From Limnohabitans sp. (lineage in GTDB: Bacteria; Pseudomonadota; Gammaproteobacteria; Burkholderiales; Burkholderiaceae_C): a stretch of 7,188 nt of DNA. The notes beneath the pieces were generated by a model. The model was not told where the DNA came from. It saw only the letters and a program-made list of their open reading frames with translations, and did no database searches. Below, piece after piece: positions 1-6,247 of the stretch. A program made the position numbers and the translations under genes. The DNA lies in the NCBI GenBank assembly GCA_023260735.1, contig JALQUL010000240.1, forward strand, positions 1 to 7,188, in the 5' to 3' direction. Positions within the stretch are counted from its first letter, which is position 1. Each line of letters opens with the position of its first letter.

Positions 1-77
1 ACAATAGTAATGCTGATTTATCTCTTAATTGTTATTATGGGTATTCAAATCATCCAGCTATTGAGCCACTGTCATGA
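1..77 (+). CDS. possible 3' end of an upstream gene (partial, unrecognised)
   Basis: The first 77 bases can be read in the frame beginning at base 3 as 24 codons ending in TGA at 75-77. The peptide has a mixed soluble composition with the segment CYYGYSNHPAIEPLS at its end, and its codons mostly end in A or T like the neighbouring genes. A second open frame starting at base 1 runs to TAG at 82-84, but it is strongly hydrophobic (TIVMLIYLLIVIMG...) and less protein-like for a C-terminus. I recognise neither. The piece is too short to assign a family, and it may be non-coding upstream DNA of the thioesterase gene. Confidence 0.25.
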   Translation, partial: NSNADLSLNCYYGYSNHPAIEPLS

Positions 78-140
78 TGGCTAGCTCAAGTAAAAATTAG
101 CCTGATGGGTTCTCTGTTTATTCTTTATTTCATCTTTCAA

Positions 141-581
141 ATGACAAAAGTTCAAGCCAATACTGCCTCACAATACAAAGCCTTTAAAGAAATTGCTACT
201 CGCTGGATGGACAATGATATGTATGGGCATATCAATAATGTGGTTTATTACAGTTGGTTTGATACGGCAGTCAATGCCTATTTAATTGAGCAAGGAGCAC
301 TTCATCCTTTGCATAGCGATTTTATTGGATTAGTCATAGAAACCCATTGCAACTACTTTGCGCCTTTATCATTTCCAGAAACGGTTAAATTAGGTATTCG
401 AGTTGCCGCTATGGGTCGTACGAGTGTGCGTTATGAGATTGGCGTTTTTTCTGCTAGTTCAGATAGATGTGTCGCCCAAGGTCATTTTGTGCATGTCTAT
501 GTAGATGCACTAGAGCGACGCCCTATTGAATTACCGAGTCACCTAAAAAAAGCCCTTCAGCCTTTATTAATGATAGAGTAA
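141..581 (+). CDS. acyl-CoA thioesterase, 4-hydroxybenzoyl-CoA thioesterase (hotdog) family
   Basis: This 146-residue protein is a small cytoplasmic hotdog-fold thioesterase, expected to hydrolyse an acyl-CoA to free acid and CoA. The family signature lies near the N-terminus: RWMDNDMYGHINN at residues 21-33. The second Asp of the DND triplet (D26) aligns with the catalytic Asp of 4-hydroxybenzoyl-CoA thioesterase, and the GHxNN turn follows it. The downstream SVRYEIGVF and VAQGHFVHVYVD strands fit the rest of a single hotdog domain, and the length is normal. An in-frame ATG at 105 would add MGSLFILYFIFQ, which is hydrophobic, translated from T-rich DNA and not part of the domain. Neither start has a clear Shine-Dalgarno, so 141 is preferred only on domain grounds. 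The substrate cannot be told; FadM- or YbgC-like roles are both possible. The gene ends 43 bases before the nitroreductase and may be co-transcribed with it. Confidence 0.88.
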   Translation: MTKVQANTASQYKAFKEIATRWMDNDMYGHINNVVYYSWFDTAVNAYLIEQGALHPLHSDFIGLVIETHCNYFAPLSFPETVKLGIRVAAMGRTSVRYEIGVFSASSDRCVAQGHFVHVYVDALERRPIELPSHLKKALQPLLMIE

Positions 582-609
582 GTGTGAGAGTAAATTGTTA
601 AAACCTATT

Positions 610-615
610 AAGGAG
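610..615 (+). promoter_or_regulatory. ribosome binding site that fixes the nitroreductase start
   Basis: AAGGAG lies 9 bases before the GTG at 625. It falls inside the longer open frame that begins with TTG at 595, so it argues that translation starts at GTG 625. The TTG at 595 has only a poorly placed GAGAG 4 bases upstream. Confidence 0.7.
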
Positions 616-624
616 ACCTGTTCT

Positions 625-1320
625 GTGAGCCAAAATTCAATTGACCAAATTATTACCAGTCGTATGTCAGCAAGAGCCTTTACTCAACAGGCGGTTGCCA
701 AAGAGTTAATTGAGCAAATTTTATATGTCGCTAGCCGTGCTCCTTCAGGCACCAATACCCAACCTTGGAAGGCTTATGTTTTACAGGGTAAAAGCCGAGA
801 TCAATTAGTTGAAAAAGTATGCAAAGCACATAACGAGATAAGACAAGATCCGTCGCTGGCAAAAAATTATCAAGAAGAATATGACTATTACCCTACCCAG
901 TGGGTGAGTCCCTATATTGATCGTCGACGTGAGAATGGTTGGGGCTTGTATGGCTTATTAGGCATTGGTAAAGCAGATAAAGACAAAATGCATGAGCAGC
1001 ACCAACGTAACTACCAGTTTTTTGATGCGCCTGTAGGCTTGATGTTTACAGTAGATAAAGTCATGGGTCGTGGTAGTCTATTAGATTATGGTATGTTTTT
1101 AGAAAATCTCATGATTAGTGCAAGAGGACATGGTTTACATACTTGTCCACAAGCGGCTTGGAATGGCTTTTCTAAAATTATTTTGCCACATATTGGGGCT
1201 CAAGAAAATGAAATGATGGTCTGCGGTGTAGCTTTGGGTTATGCCGATGAGTCCCATATTGTGAACACTTTTAGCACCCCCCGAGTGCCGGTTGCAGAAT
1301 TTACTAAATGGCTTGATTAA
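625..1320 (+). CDS. nitroreductase family protein (FMN-dependent, NAD(P)H)
   Basis: The 231-residue product is a cytoplasmic flavoprotein of the oxygen-insensitive nitroreductase family, normally a homodimer binding one FMN per active site and reducing nitroaromatics, quinones or related acceptors with NAD(P)H. The N-terminal FMN phosphate-binding signature RMSAR is at residues 13-17, the PSGTNTQPW loop is at 40-48, and the C-terminal glycine-rich segment GVALGYAD is at 201-208. The central stretch with YYPTQWVSPYIDRRR and NYQFFDAPVGLMF resembles the PnbA/NfnB-type subgroup. BluB (flavin destructase) belongs to the same superfamily, but I see no reason to choose it. GTG 625 is taken as the start because of the AAGGAG 9 bases before it; the open frame extends to TTG 595, which would add 10 residues. 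It sits between the thioesterase and pncB on the same strand, with a 54-base gap to pncB that contains no obvious terminator. The physiological substrate is unknown. Confidence 0.92.
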   Translation: MSQNSIDQIITSRMSARAFTQQAVAKELIEQILYVASRAPSGTNTQPWKAYVLQGKSRDQLVEKVCKAHNEIRQDPSLAKNYQEEYDYYPTQWVSPYIDRRRENGWGLYGLLGIGKADKDKMHEQHQRNYQFFDAPVGLMFTVDKVMGRGSLLDYGMFLENLMISARGHGLHTCPQAAWNGFSKIILPHIGAQENEMMVCGVALGYADESHIVNTFSTPRVPVAEFTKWLD

Positions 1321-1360
1321 ATAGGTTTAGCCAAGCCGCAAATAAGCCGTTTTTATAGAT

Positions 1361-1366
1361 AAAAGG
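1361..1366 (+). promoter_or_regulatory. ribosome binding site of pncB
   Basis: AAAAGG lies 8 bases before the ATG at 1375. It supports that start, which is also where the conserved N-terminus of the family begins (SLLDTDLYKFTMMQ). Confidence 0.6.
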
Positions 1367-1374
1367 TTGTTGGA

Positions 1375-2598
1375 ATGATTATTACCAGTTTATTAGACAC
1401 TGATCTTTATAAGTTCACCATGATGCAAGTGGTGTTGCATCAGTTTCCGAGTGCCCAAGTAGAGTATAAGTTTAAATGTCGAAATCCTGGAATTGCTCTT
1501 GCTCCATTTGCAGAAGAAGTTCGTACGGAAATAAAAGCCCTTTGTAGCTTGCACTTTCATGAACATGAATTGGCTTATTTGCGCTCTTTGCGTTTTATAA
1601 AAAGTGATTTTGTTGATTTTTTAGGACTATTTAAGCTCAATGAAAAATATGTCACGATAACGCCACAAAAAAATGGTGAACTTGAAATCAAAATTCAAGG
1701 CCCTTGGTTGCATACGATATTGTTTGAAATCCCAGTTTTGGCGATTGTTAATGAGGTCTATTTTAGAAATACGCAACCTATGCCCGATCTCATTGAAGGT
1801 CGGCAGCGTTTAGAAGTCAAACTCGAACAACTCAGAACGCCTGGTCTTGAGCAGTTAAAAATTGCTGACTATGGCACTCGGAGACGATTTAGCAAAGCTT
1901 GGCATGAAGAGGTTTTAAGGGTTTTAAGAACCCGTTTAGGCACGGTTACAAGTCCCAATAGAAGCAATGTTTCGCCGGGTCAGTTTGCAGGTACTAGTAA
2001 CGTTTTGTGGGCTATGAATTTAGGCCTTACACCCTTGGGTACTATGGCCCACGAATATTTGCAAGCCTGCCAAGCATTGGGGCCGCGTCTGCGTGATAGC
2101 CAGGTTTATGCTTTTGAATCATGGGCCAAAGAATATCGTGGTGACCTAGGTATTGCCTTATCTGATGTGTACGGGATGGCGGCTTTTTTGCGTGATTTTG
2201 ATATGTATTTTTGTAAACTGTTTGATGGTGCAAGGCATGACAGTGGTGACCCATTTGAGTGGGGCGAACGGATGATTGACCACTATCTTCAAAACAGAGT
2301 GGATCCTAAAACTAAAACACTTATTTTTAGTGATGGCTTAACTGTACCTCGTACCATAGAGCTTTATAAGCAGTTTGCCGGTCGATGCCAATTGGCCTTT
2401 GGAATAGGTACTAATTTAACCAATGATTTGGGGTATGAGCCTTTGCAAATTGTCATGAAAATGGTCTATTGCAATGGTCAACCAGTGGCCAAGTTATCTG
2501 ATACTCCCTCTAAAAATATGTGTGAAGATGAGCGTTATTTAGGTTATTTACGTCAAGTTTTTGAGCTTGATCCTCCTATTAATATTTCTTCAAAATAA
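1375..2598 (+). CDS. pncB: nicotinate phosphoribosyltransferase
   Basis: PncB joins nicotinate to 5-phosphoribosyl-1-pyrophosphate, with ATP hydrolysis, giving nicotinate mononucleotide in the Preiss-Handler NAD salvage pathway in the cytoplasm. The 407 residues match the usual length of about 400. Recognisable blocks run in order: LLDTDLYKFTMMQ at residues 6-18, DYGTRRRFS at 165-173, GTSNVLWAMNLGLTPLGTMAHE at about 206-227, containing H226, which aligns with the catalytic histidine phosphorylated by ATP in this family, then GARHDSGDPFEWGER at 285-299, IFSDGL at 317-322, FGIGTNLTND at 342-351 and PVAKLSDTPSK at 370-380. All key segments are intact. The start has AAAAGG at good spacing. No NiaR- or NrtR-type operator was recognised in the 54 bases upstream, so regulation is unknown. 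It is followed by a 122-base gap, the longest in the window. Confidence 0.96.
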   Translation: MIITSLLDTDLYKFTMMQVVLHQFPSAQVEYKFKCRNPGIALAPFAEEVRTEIKALCSLHFHEHELAYLRSLRFIKSDFVDFLGLFKLNEKYVTITPQKNGELEIKIQGPWLHTILFEIPVLAIVNEVYFRNTQPMPDLIEGRQRLEVKLEQLRTPGLEQLKIADYGTRRRFSKAWHEEVLRVLRTRLGTVTSPNRSNVSPGQFAGTSNVLWAMNLGLTPLGTMAHEYLQACQALGPRLRDSQVYAFESWAKEYRGDLGIALSDVYGMAAFLRDFDMYFCKLFDGARHDSGDPFEWGERMIDHYLQNRVDPKTKTLIFSDGLTVPRTIELYKQFAGRCQLAFGIGTNLTNDLGYEPLQIVMKMVYCNGQPVAKLSDTPSKNMCEDERYLGYLRQVFELDPPINISSK

Positions 2599-2664
2599 TT
2601 TTTTAGTACCCGCTCCTATTCGCTTTACCCAACCATCAACCCACAGGTGATTAAAAAGTAATAT

Positions 2665-2670
2665 GAGGAG
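2665..2670 (+). promoter_or_regulatory. strong Shine-Dalgarno-like motif in the pncB-dehydrogenase gap
   Basis: GAGGAG lies 51 bases before the dehydrogenase ATG (2721), too far to serve it directly, but 6 bases before TTG 2677, which opens a 15-codon frame. The upstream CTCCT at 2613-2617 is complementary to the AGGAG at 2666-2670 and could in principle mask it. That pairing is speculative and short. Confidence 0.3.
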
Positions 2671-2676
2671 TTTTAG

Positions 2677-2724
2677 TTGGTTAATTTAGTTTTTATTAAA
2701 CAAATAACATTCAAATTTATATGA
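2677..2724 (+). CDS. possible 15-codon leader ORF overlapping the dehydrogenase start
   Basis: A TTG codon 6 bases after GAGGAG opens a frame of 15 codons (MVNLVFIKQITFKFI) that ends at TGA 2722-2724. The stop overlaps the dehydrogenase start in an ATGA arrangement (ATG 2721-2723). The dehydrogenase gene has no Shine-Dalgarno of its own, since the bases before its ATG are AT-rich (caaatttat). Translation of the short frame could therefore deliver ribosomes to it by coupling. The peptide resembles no family and shows no run of regulatory codons as in amino-acid attenuators. Chance is a real alternative in such AT-rich DNA, because a frame this short is uninformative by itself. Confidence 0.25.
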   Translation: MVNLVFIKQITFKFI

Positions 2725-3710
2725 AAAAACCAAGTGTATTGGTAGCTAGGGCCATTTTCCCTGAAGTCTTAGAGCAGTTATCAACTGTGTTTGAGGTCAT
2801 TGATAATCAGGCCGATATTGTTTTTAGTCGCCAGCAATGGATTGAAAAAATTAGTACGGTAGATGCTGTTTTTACTACAGGCGTAGAGCCAATTGACGCA
2901 GACGTGTTAGCGCATTGCCCTCGATTAAAAATAGCCGCTAACATGACAGTGGGTTATAACAATTTTGATGTTGATGCAATGACACAAAAAGGGGTGGTAG
3001 CCACCAACTCCCCTGATGTATTAACGCAAGCGACAGCCGATATGGCTTTTGCTTTATTATTGGCTGCTGCTCGTAGAGTGTCAGAGTCAGAAGCGTTTTT
3101 AAGATCAGGGCAGTGGTCTAAATGGTCTTTTGATATGTTGTTAGGTGCCCCAGTACATGGCAGTACTTTAGGCATTTTAGGTATGGGACGTATTGGTCAG
3201 GCAATTGCCAAAAGAGCCGCCTTGGGTTTTGATATGCGGGTGATTTATCACAACCGAAAACCACTGCCTACCGAAACCTTGCAGGGCTTACCATACCAGG
3301 TCAGTTATGTCGAGTTGAATGAACTTTTAAGCACTTGCGATCATTTAATGATTGTCTTGCCCTATACCCCACAAATCCATCATATCCTTGACGCAGCGCA
3401 ATTGGCCTTGTTAAAACCTAGCGCTACATTGGTCAATATTGGTCGTGGTGGACTCATTAATGAAAATGCTTTAGCTGATGCCCTAGAAAAGGGTCAGTTA
3501 GCTGGCGCTGGTTTAGATGTTTTTGAGGGGGAGCCGAAAGTGAATCCTCGTCTATTAGCTCAAAAAAGAGTGGTATTAACGCCTCATATTGGCAGTGCTA
3601 CTGAAGCCACGCGAAGAGCTATGGCACAATTGGCAGTTGACAATTTAATTGCTTTTTTTAAAGGCATTCCCTTACTTACACCTTTAAATCCAGAGGTTTA
3701 TTTAAAATAG
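2721..3710 (+). CDS. D-2-hydroxyacid dehydrogenase (glyoxylate/hydroxypyruvate reductase type)
   Basis: The 329-residue product is a cytoplasmic NAD(P)H-dependent reductase interconverting 2-oxo acids (glyoxylate, hydroxypyruvate or 2-ketogluconate) and D-2-hydroxyacids such as glycolate and D-glycerate. The substrate-binding half carries NMTVGYNNFDVDA at residues 74-86. The Rossmann domain has GMGRIGQ at 154-160, followed by the HNRK turn at 177-180; an Arg at this point usually goes with NADPH preference. The catalytic triad of the family is present: R242 in NIGRGG, E271 in FEGEP and H289 in TPHIGSAT. Length is normal. It most resembles GhrB and glycerate dehydrogenases in motif wording, but the substrate cannot be fixed from sequence. 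The ATG at 2721 has no Shine-Dalgarno, and an in-frame TAA at 2697-2699 rules out a longer product with a usual start codon. Translation may be leaderless or coupled to the short frame upstream. It ends 31 bases before the flavin reductase gene. Confidence 0.93.
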   Translation: MKKPSVLVARAIFPEVLEQLSTVFEVIDNQADIVFSRQQWIEKISTVDAVFTTGVEPIDADVLAHCPRLKIAANMTVGYNNFDVDAMTQKGVVATNSPDVLTQATADMAFALLLAAARRVSESEAFLRSGQWSKWSFDMLLGAPVHGSTLGILGMGRIGQAIAKRAALGFDMRVIYHNRKPLPTETLQGLPYQVSYVELNELLSTCDHLMIVLPYTPQIHHILDAAQLALLKPSATLVNIGRGGLINENALADALEKGQLAGAGLDVFEGEPKVNPRLLAQKRVVLTPHIGSATEATRRAMAQLAVDNLIAFFKGIPLLTPLNPEVYLK

Positions 3711-3741
3711 GCATAATCACGGCCATGAAAGAAAACACTTT

Positions 3742-4260
3742 ATGACAAGCGTAATGGCCCCCTCTAAGCCTGGCAGTATGATTGCCCCGACCCCTCTTGA
3801 TTTACGAAGTGCCTTGGGCCGATATGCCACAGGTGTAACAGTAATTGCTACCGTTGACTCATTGGGCCAGCCACAAGGCTTAACTGTCAATTCTTTTAGT
3901 GCTTTGTCACTAGATCCTGCGTTGGTGCTTTGGTCATTAAGATTAGAGTCCAAGTTACTTGAGGTTTTTGATCAGGCTCGGTTTTATACCGTGAATGTTT
4001 TATCAAATCAGCAACAATTGGTCTCACAGGCTTTTGCATCGAGTAAAGGGCAAAAATTTGCAGTTGCTCCACATCACATTACCGATCAAGGTCAAGTTTT
4101 AATTGATGGAGTTATTACTCAATTTGAGTGTGAGGCTGTTAGTTATCAAACTGCGGGTGATCATCGTTTGTATATTGCCAAAGTACTTCAAGTGCGTGAA
4201 ATGCCAGGTATGCCCCTGGTGTTTTATCAGGGGCAGTACACCTTGTTATCTCAATCGTAA
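3742..4260 (+). CDS. flavin reductase-like protein (FMN-binding split barrel)
   Basis: This 172-residue protein belongs to the flavin reductase-like domain family (HpaC, RutF, ActVB and NtaB type), which reduces free FMN or FAD with NAD(P)H and passes it to a partner monooxygenase. Family features in order are LGRYATGVTVIA at residues 25-36, the flavin-contacting segment LTVNSFSALSLDP at 47-59, FYTVNVLSNQQQLVSQAFA at 81-99, and GDHRLYIAKV at 139-148, where the GDH element contacts the nicotinamide in solved relatives. Length is typical. The start is uncertain by a few residues: ATG 3742 has only weak AAAGA-like purines upstream, and ATG codons at 3754 and 3778 are also before the domain. It follows the dehydrogenase by 31 bases and faces the sulfurtransferase gene convergently. 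No flavin-dependent monooxygenase lies in the window, so its partner is unknown. Some family members have other flavoprotein roles. Confidence 0.9.
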   Translation: MTSVMAPSKPGSMIAPTPLDLRSALGRYATGVTVIATVDSLGQPQGLTVNSFSALSLDPALVLWSLRLESKLLEVFDQARFYTVNVLSNQQQLVSQAFASSKGQKFAVAPHHITDQGQVLIDGVITQFECEAVSYQTAGDHRLYIAKVLQVREMPGMPLVFYQGQYTLLSQS

Positions 4261-4280
4261 ACTAGCAACAATATTGGATT

Positions 4281-4334
4281 GGCTAAAGACTAAACAGCTA
4301 CCACTTTCTAGTTAGTTAATTTTTAGCCTTTAGC
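4281..4334. other. inverted repeat between the convergent genes (weak terminator candidate)
   Basis: GGCTAAA at 4281-4287 is the reverse complement of TTTAGCC at 4322-4328, and GCTAAAG at 4282-4288 also matches CTTTAGC at 4328-4334. The right arm overlaps the last codons of the sulfurtransferase gene. The loop is long (34 bases), the stem is only 7 pairs with three or four G-C pairs, and no clear T run follows on the + strand. It could end transcription from both sides, but it is a poor match to an intrinsic terminator. Nothing better is visible in the 62-base convergent gap. Confidence 0.2.
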
Positions 4335-5195
4335 TACAGGGTATTTGGGGTTGTTACACCATTCGCTCCAGCTACCCGCAAATAAACTGACTTGTTGGTA
4401 ACCTGCTAAAGTTAAGGCCACTACATTAGGTATTGCACTTACACCACTCCCGCAATGCACCACAATTGATTGTGTTTTATTGTTTCCTAATAATAAGGCA
4501 AATTCCTGTTCAAGCTGCTTTGCTGTTTTGAATAAACCTTGAGCATTTAAATTTTCATTAAAAGTGCGTTGAAAGGCGCCAGGAATATGACCTGCTTGCG
4601 TATCTAAGGGTTCGACTTCACCTCTGAAACGGGGGCCAGCTCTGGAATCTAAAATAACTTGTGTGCTTCGGCCTAAATTATCAAATACCTGCTGGGCAGT
4701 GCAAAGGGAAACTCCACTTTCTTGTAATTGAAAATTACCACTAGGAAGTGCGGTAGGGCTGCTATTTTCGGTACTTAAACCGGCTTGTTGCCAAGCTTGT
4801 AAGCCACCATCTAAGATATAAACATTGGCATGGCCCACCCACTTTAACATCCACCATAAACGGCCACAATAATTGAGTCCATTTCGGTCATAAACCACCA
4901 CAATCGAGTCTTGATTCACCCCTAATTGCCTTAAGGTTAAAGCAAAGTCTTCTGGCCTAGGAAGTGGGTGACGACCGCCACTAGCACAGGCCTGCTGGCT
5001 ATTATGCACACTTAGGTGTTGATCAAGATTCACATAATGTGAGCCGGCTATATGGCATTCTTGGTATTGGGCAAAACCTGCTGCTGGTTGAAATAAATCA
5101 AAACTCACATCAAAAATCAAACAGTTAGGATTGTTTTGTTGTAGTGCTTGTAATTCTTGGCAAGAGATTAAAGGAGACTTGCTGGAGTGGGGCAT
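4323..5195 (-). CDS. sseA: sulfurtransferase, 3-mercaptopyruvate sulfurtransferase (two-domain rhodanese) type
   Basis: From ATG 5195 the protein has 290 residues, the usual length for a tandem rhodanese. It should move sulfur from 3-mercaptopyruvate (or thiosulfate) to thiol acceptors or cyanide. The inactive N-terminal domain spans roughly residues 8-140, with AGSHYVNLD near 50-58 and VVVYDRNG and ILDGGLQAW further on. The catalytic domain spans about 160-285, with LDSRAGPRFRGEVEPLD, where R185 and R191 correspond to substrate-binding arginines of E. coli SseA, AGHIPGAF, and the active loop CGSGVSA starting at C248. The loop resembles the mercaptopyruvate type (CGSGVTA in E. coli SseA) more than thiosulfate rhodaneses (CRKGVT), with Ser in place of Thr. 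An in-frame TTG at 5210 would give 295 residues and a 4-base TTGA overlap with the permease stop; neither start has a good Shine-Dalgarno. It is the last gene of the minus-strand cluster. Confidence 0.9.
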   Translation of the reverse strand: MPHSSKSPLISCQELQALQQNNPNCLIFDVSFDLFQPAAGFAQYQECHIAGSHYVNLDQHLSVHNSQQACASGGRHPLPRPEDFALTLRQLGVNQDSIVVVYDRNGLNYCGRLWWMLKWVGHANVYILDGGLQAWQQAGLSTENSSPTALPSGNFQLQESGVSLCTAQQVFDNLGRSTQVILDSRAGPRFRGEVEPLDTQAGHIPGAFQRTFNENLNAQGLFKTAKQLEQEFALLLGNNKTQSIVVHCGSGVSAIPNVVALTLAGYQQVSLFAGSWSEWCNNPKYPVAKG

Positions 5196-5206
5196 GATGA
5201 TTGAAC

Positions 5207-6202
5207 TCAAAAGGTGGAATGATGGGTGGGAAGGTCAGAAGTTGTAGTGCTTGTATTGGCGCTAGTGGGTGTAGGTGTAGGTTTGCTGATGGTTTTATTT
5301 CGTAGAATAGTGGCGATAAGGCCACTGCTAACAATAATTAAAATGCCTAACCAACTCAATGGATCTAGAGATTCATTGAGCAAAATAATACCTAAAAGAG
5401 CAGAAAATACAATCCCTAAATATTGCAAGCTTGCCGCCACCATAGTCGAGCCTTGGCTATAGGCTCTTGTCATACACCATTGACCTGCAGTCGCAAAAGC
5501 CCCAATAGGAATAATCGCCCATGCTTTTGGGCTATGCCAGTGTTGCAAATAGCTTAAAAAAATCAAGTGAGCCGTTGTGTTTCCAAGGGCTGATTGATGT
5601 ATTCCATCTATTACCATTCCCATTAAACCTGCTATTAATGTACAGAGTCCAAAATAAAAAACAGTTCTATCTTCGGGCTCACCTATTTTGCCTAAGGCAG
5701 AGACCTGCATATAAGCGAGGCCAGCTCCAAAACCAGAGAATAAACCAATAAAAGCAGCGAAGATTTGATAAGCTTGCAAAGTAGGTTTGAGCATTAACAC
5801 GACTCCAACAAAGCCCATTAAAACGGTGAGAAATAAAGGCCCTAAACTCTGGGTTTTAGAGGCGGAACCAGCTAGTAAACTGCCAGCAATCACAAATACC
5901 GCCACCCACACTCCGCTCATGTAATTAAGCGTCATGGCAGTGGCTACTGGTAACTGTGCAATCGCATAAAACCAAGCCGATAACGATAAAACTCCAATCG
6001 TGCCACGCCACAAATGCATAAAGGGATATCGGGTGGCCAAGGTAATTCCTCGGTAGCGGGCCACCACATACATCAAAATAAAACTGACTAAACCACGATA
6101 AAAAACAATTTCAAAAGTAGTAAAAGTAGTGGAAGCCCATTTAATGCTGATGGCCATAAAGGCAAACATTAATGAGGCAAGAACCATCCAAAATGCTTGC
6201 AT
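5207..6202 (-). CDS. EamA/DMT-family permease with a Thr/Ser/Pro-rich C-terminal tail
   Basis: The 331-residue product is an inner-membrane transporter of the drug/metabolite superfamily with two EamA repeats, about residues 2-139 and 150-299. Ten hydrophobic segments can be seen, near residues 4-20, 31-48, 66-83, 92-111, 121-139, 145-166, 181-200, 229-246, 256-275 and 282-300. The second repeat has the usual sequence of AYSQGSTMVAASLQYLGIVF, then an LNESLDPLSWLG turn, then a last helix. Residues 302-331 form a polar tail rich in Thr, Ser and Pro (KPTPTPTSANTSTTTSD) that is not part of the fold. Cargo cannot be predicted; the family exports or imports amino acids, metabolites and drugs. The start ATG has only a weak AAAG upstream. 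It lies 45 bases after the Rieske gene and abuts or overlaps the sulfurtransferase, so all three are probably co-transcribed. Confidence 0.92.
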   Translation of the reverse strand: MQAFWMVLASLMFAFMAISIKWASTTFTTFEIVFYRGLVSFILMYVVARYRGITLATRYPFMHLWRGTIGVLSLSAWFYAIAQLPVATAMTLNYMSGVWVAVFVIAGSLLAGSASKTQSLGPLFLTVLMGFVGVVLMLKPTLQAYQIFAAFIGLFSGFGAGLAYMQVSALGKIGEPEDRTVFYFGLCTLIAGLMGMVIDGIHQSALGNTTAHLIFLSYLQHWHSPKAWAIIPIGAFATAGQWCMTRAYSQGSTMVAASLQYLGIVFSALLGIILLNESLDPLSWLGILIIVSSGLIATILRNKTISKPTPTPTSANTSTTTSDLPTHHSTF

Positions 6203-6247
6203 AAATGACTTTATAAAGGAAAAATAAAAATAGTTTGAACAAGGTGT

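Noticed and set aside
2042..2254. Minus-strand 70-residue open frame inside pncB
   Set aside because: It lies wholly within the conserved pncB reading frame, has a His/Pro-biased composition typical of an antisense shadow, and matches no family.
2681..2699. TTAAT/ATTAA hairpin in the pncB-dehydrogenase gap as a terminator
   Set aside because: A 5-bp stem made only of A-T pairs with a 9-base loop is too weak to end transcription.
3725..3745. Six-codon ATG frame ending in an ATGA overlap with the flavin reductase start
   Set aside because: It has no ribosome binding site and is too short to distinguish from chance, unlike the leader candidate before the dehydrogenase.
3717..3953. Minus-strand 78-residue open frame over the flavin reductase start
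   Set aside because: It is antisense to a clearly recognisable flavin reductase domain and has no domain of its own.
4103..4315. Plus-strand 70-residue frame overlapping the flavin reductase 3' end
   Set aside because: It is an out-of-frame reading of the conserved GDHRLYIAKV region with no ribosome binding site and an implausible Cys/Leu-rich product.
5226..5751. Plus-strand open frames opposite the permease gene, including a hydrophobic one beginning VVVLVLALVGVGVG
   Set aside because: The hydrophobicity is a by-product of reading the complement of Thr/Pro-rich codons and of membrane-helix codons; the permease on the other strand explains the DNA fully.
6203..6247. Promoter candidate before the permease on the minus strand (TTCAAA, 18-base spacer, TATAAA)
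   Set aside because: The -10-like element would end about 7 bases before the ATG, leaving almost no leader, and the match is poor at -35; in AT-rich DNA this is expected by chance.
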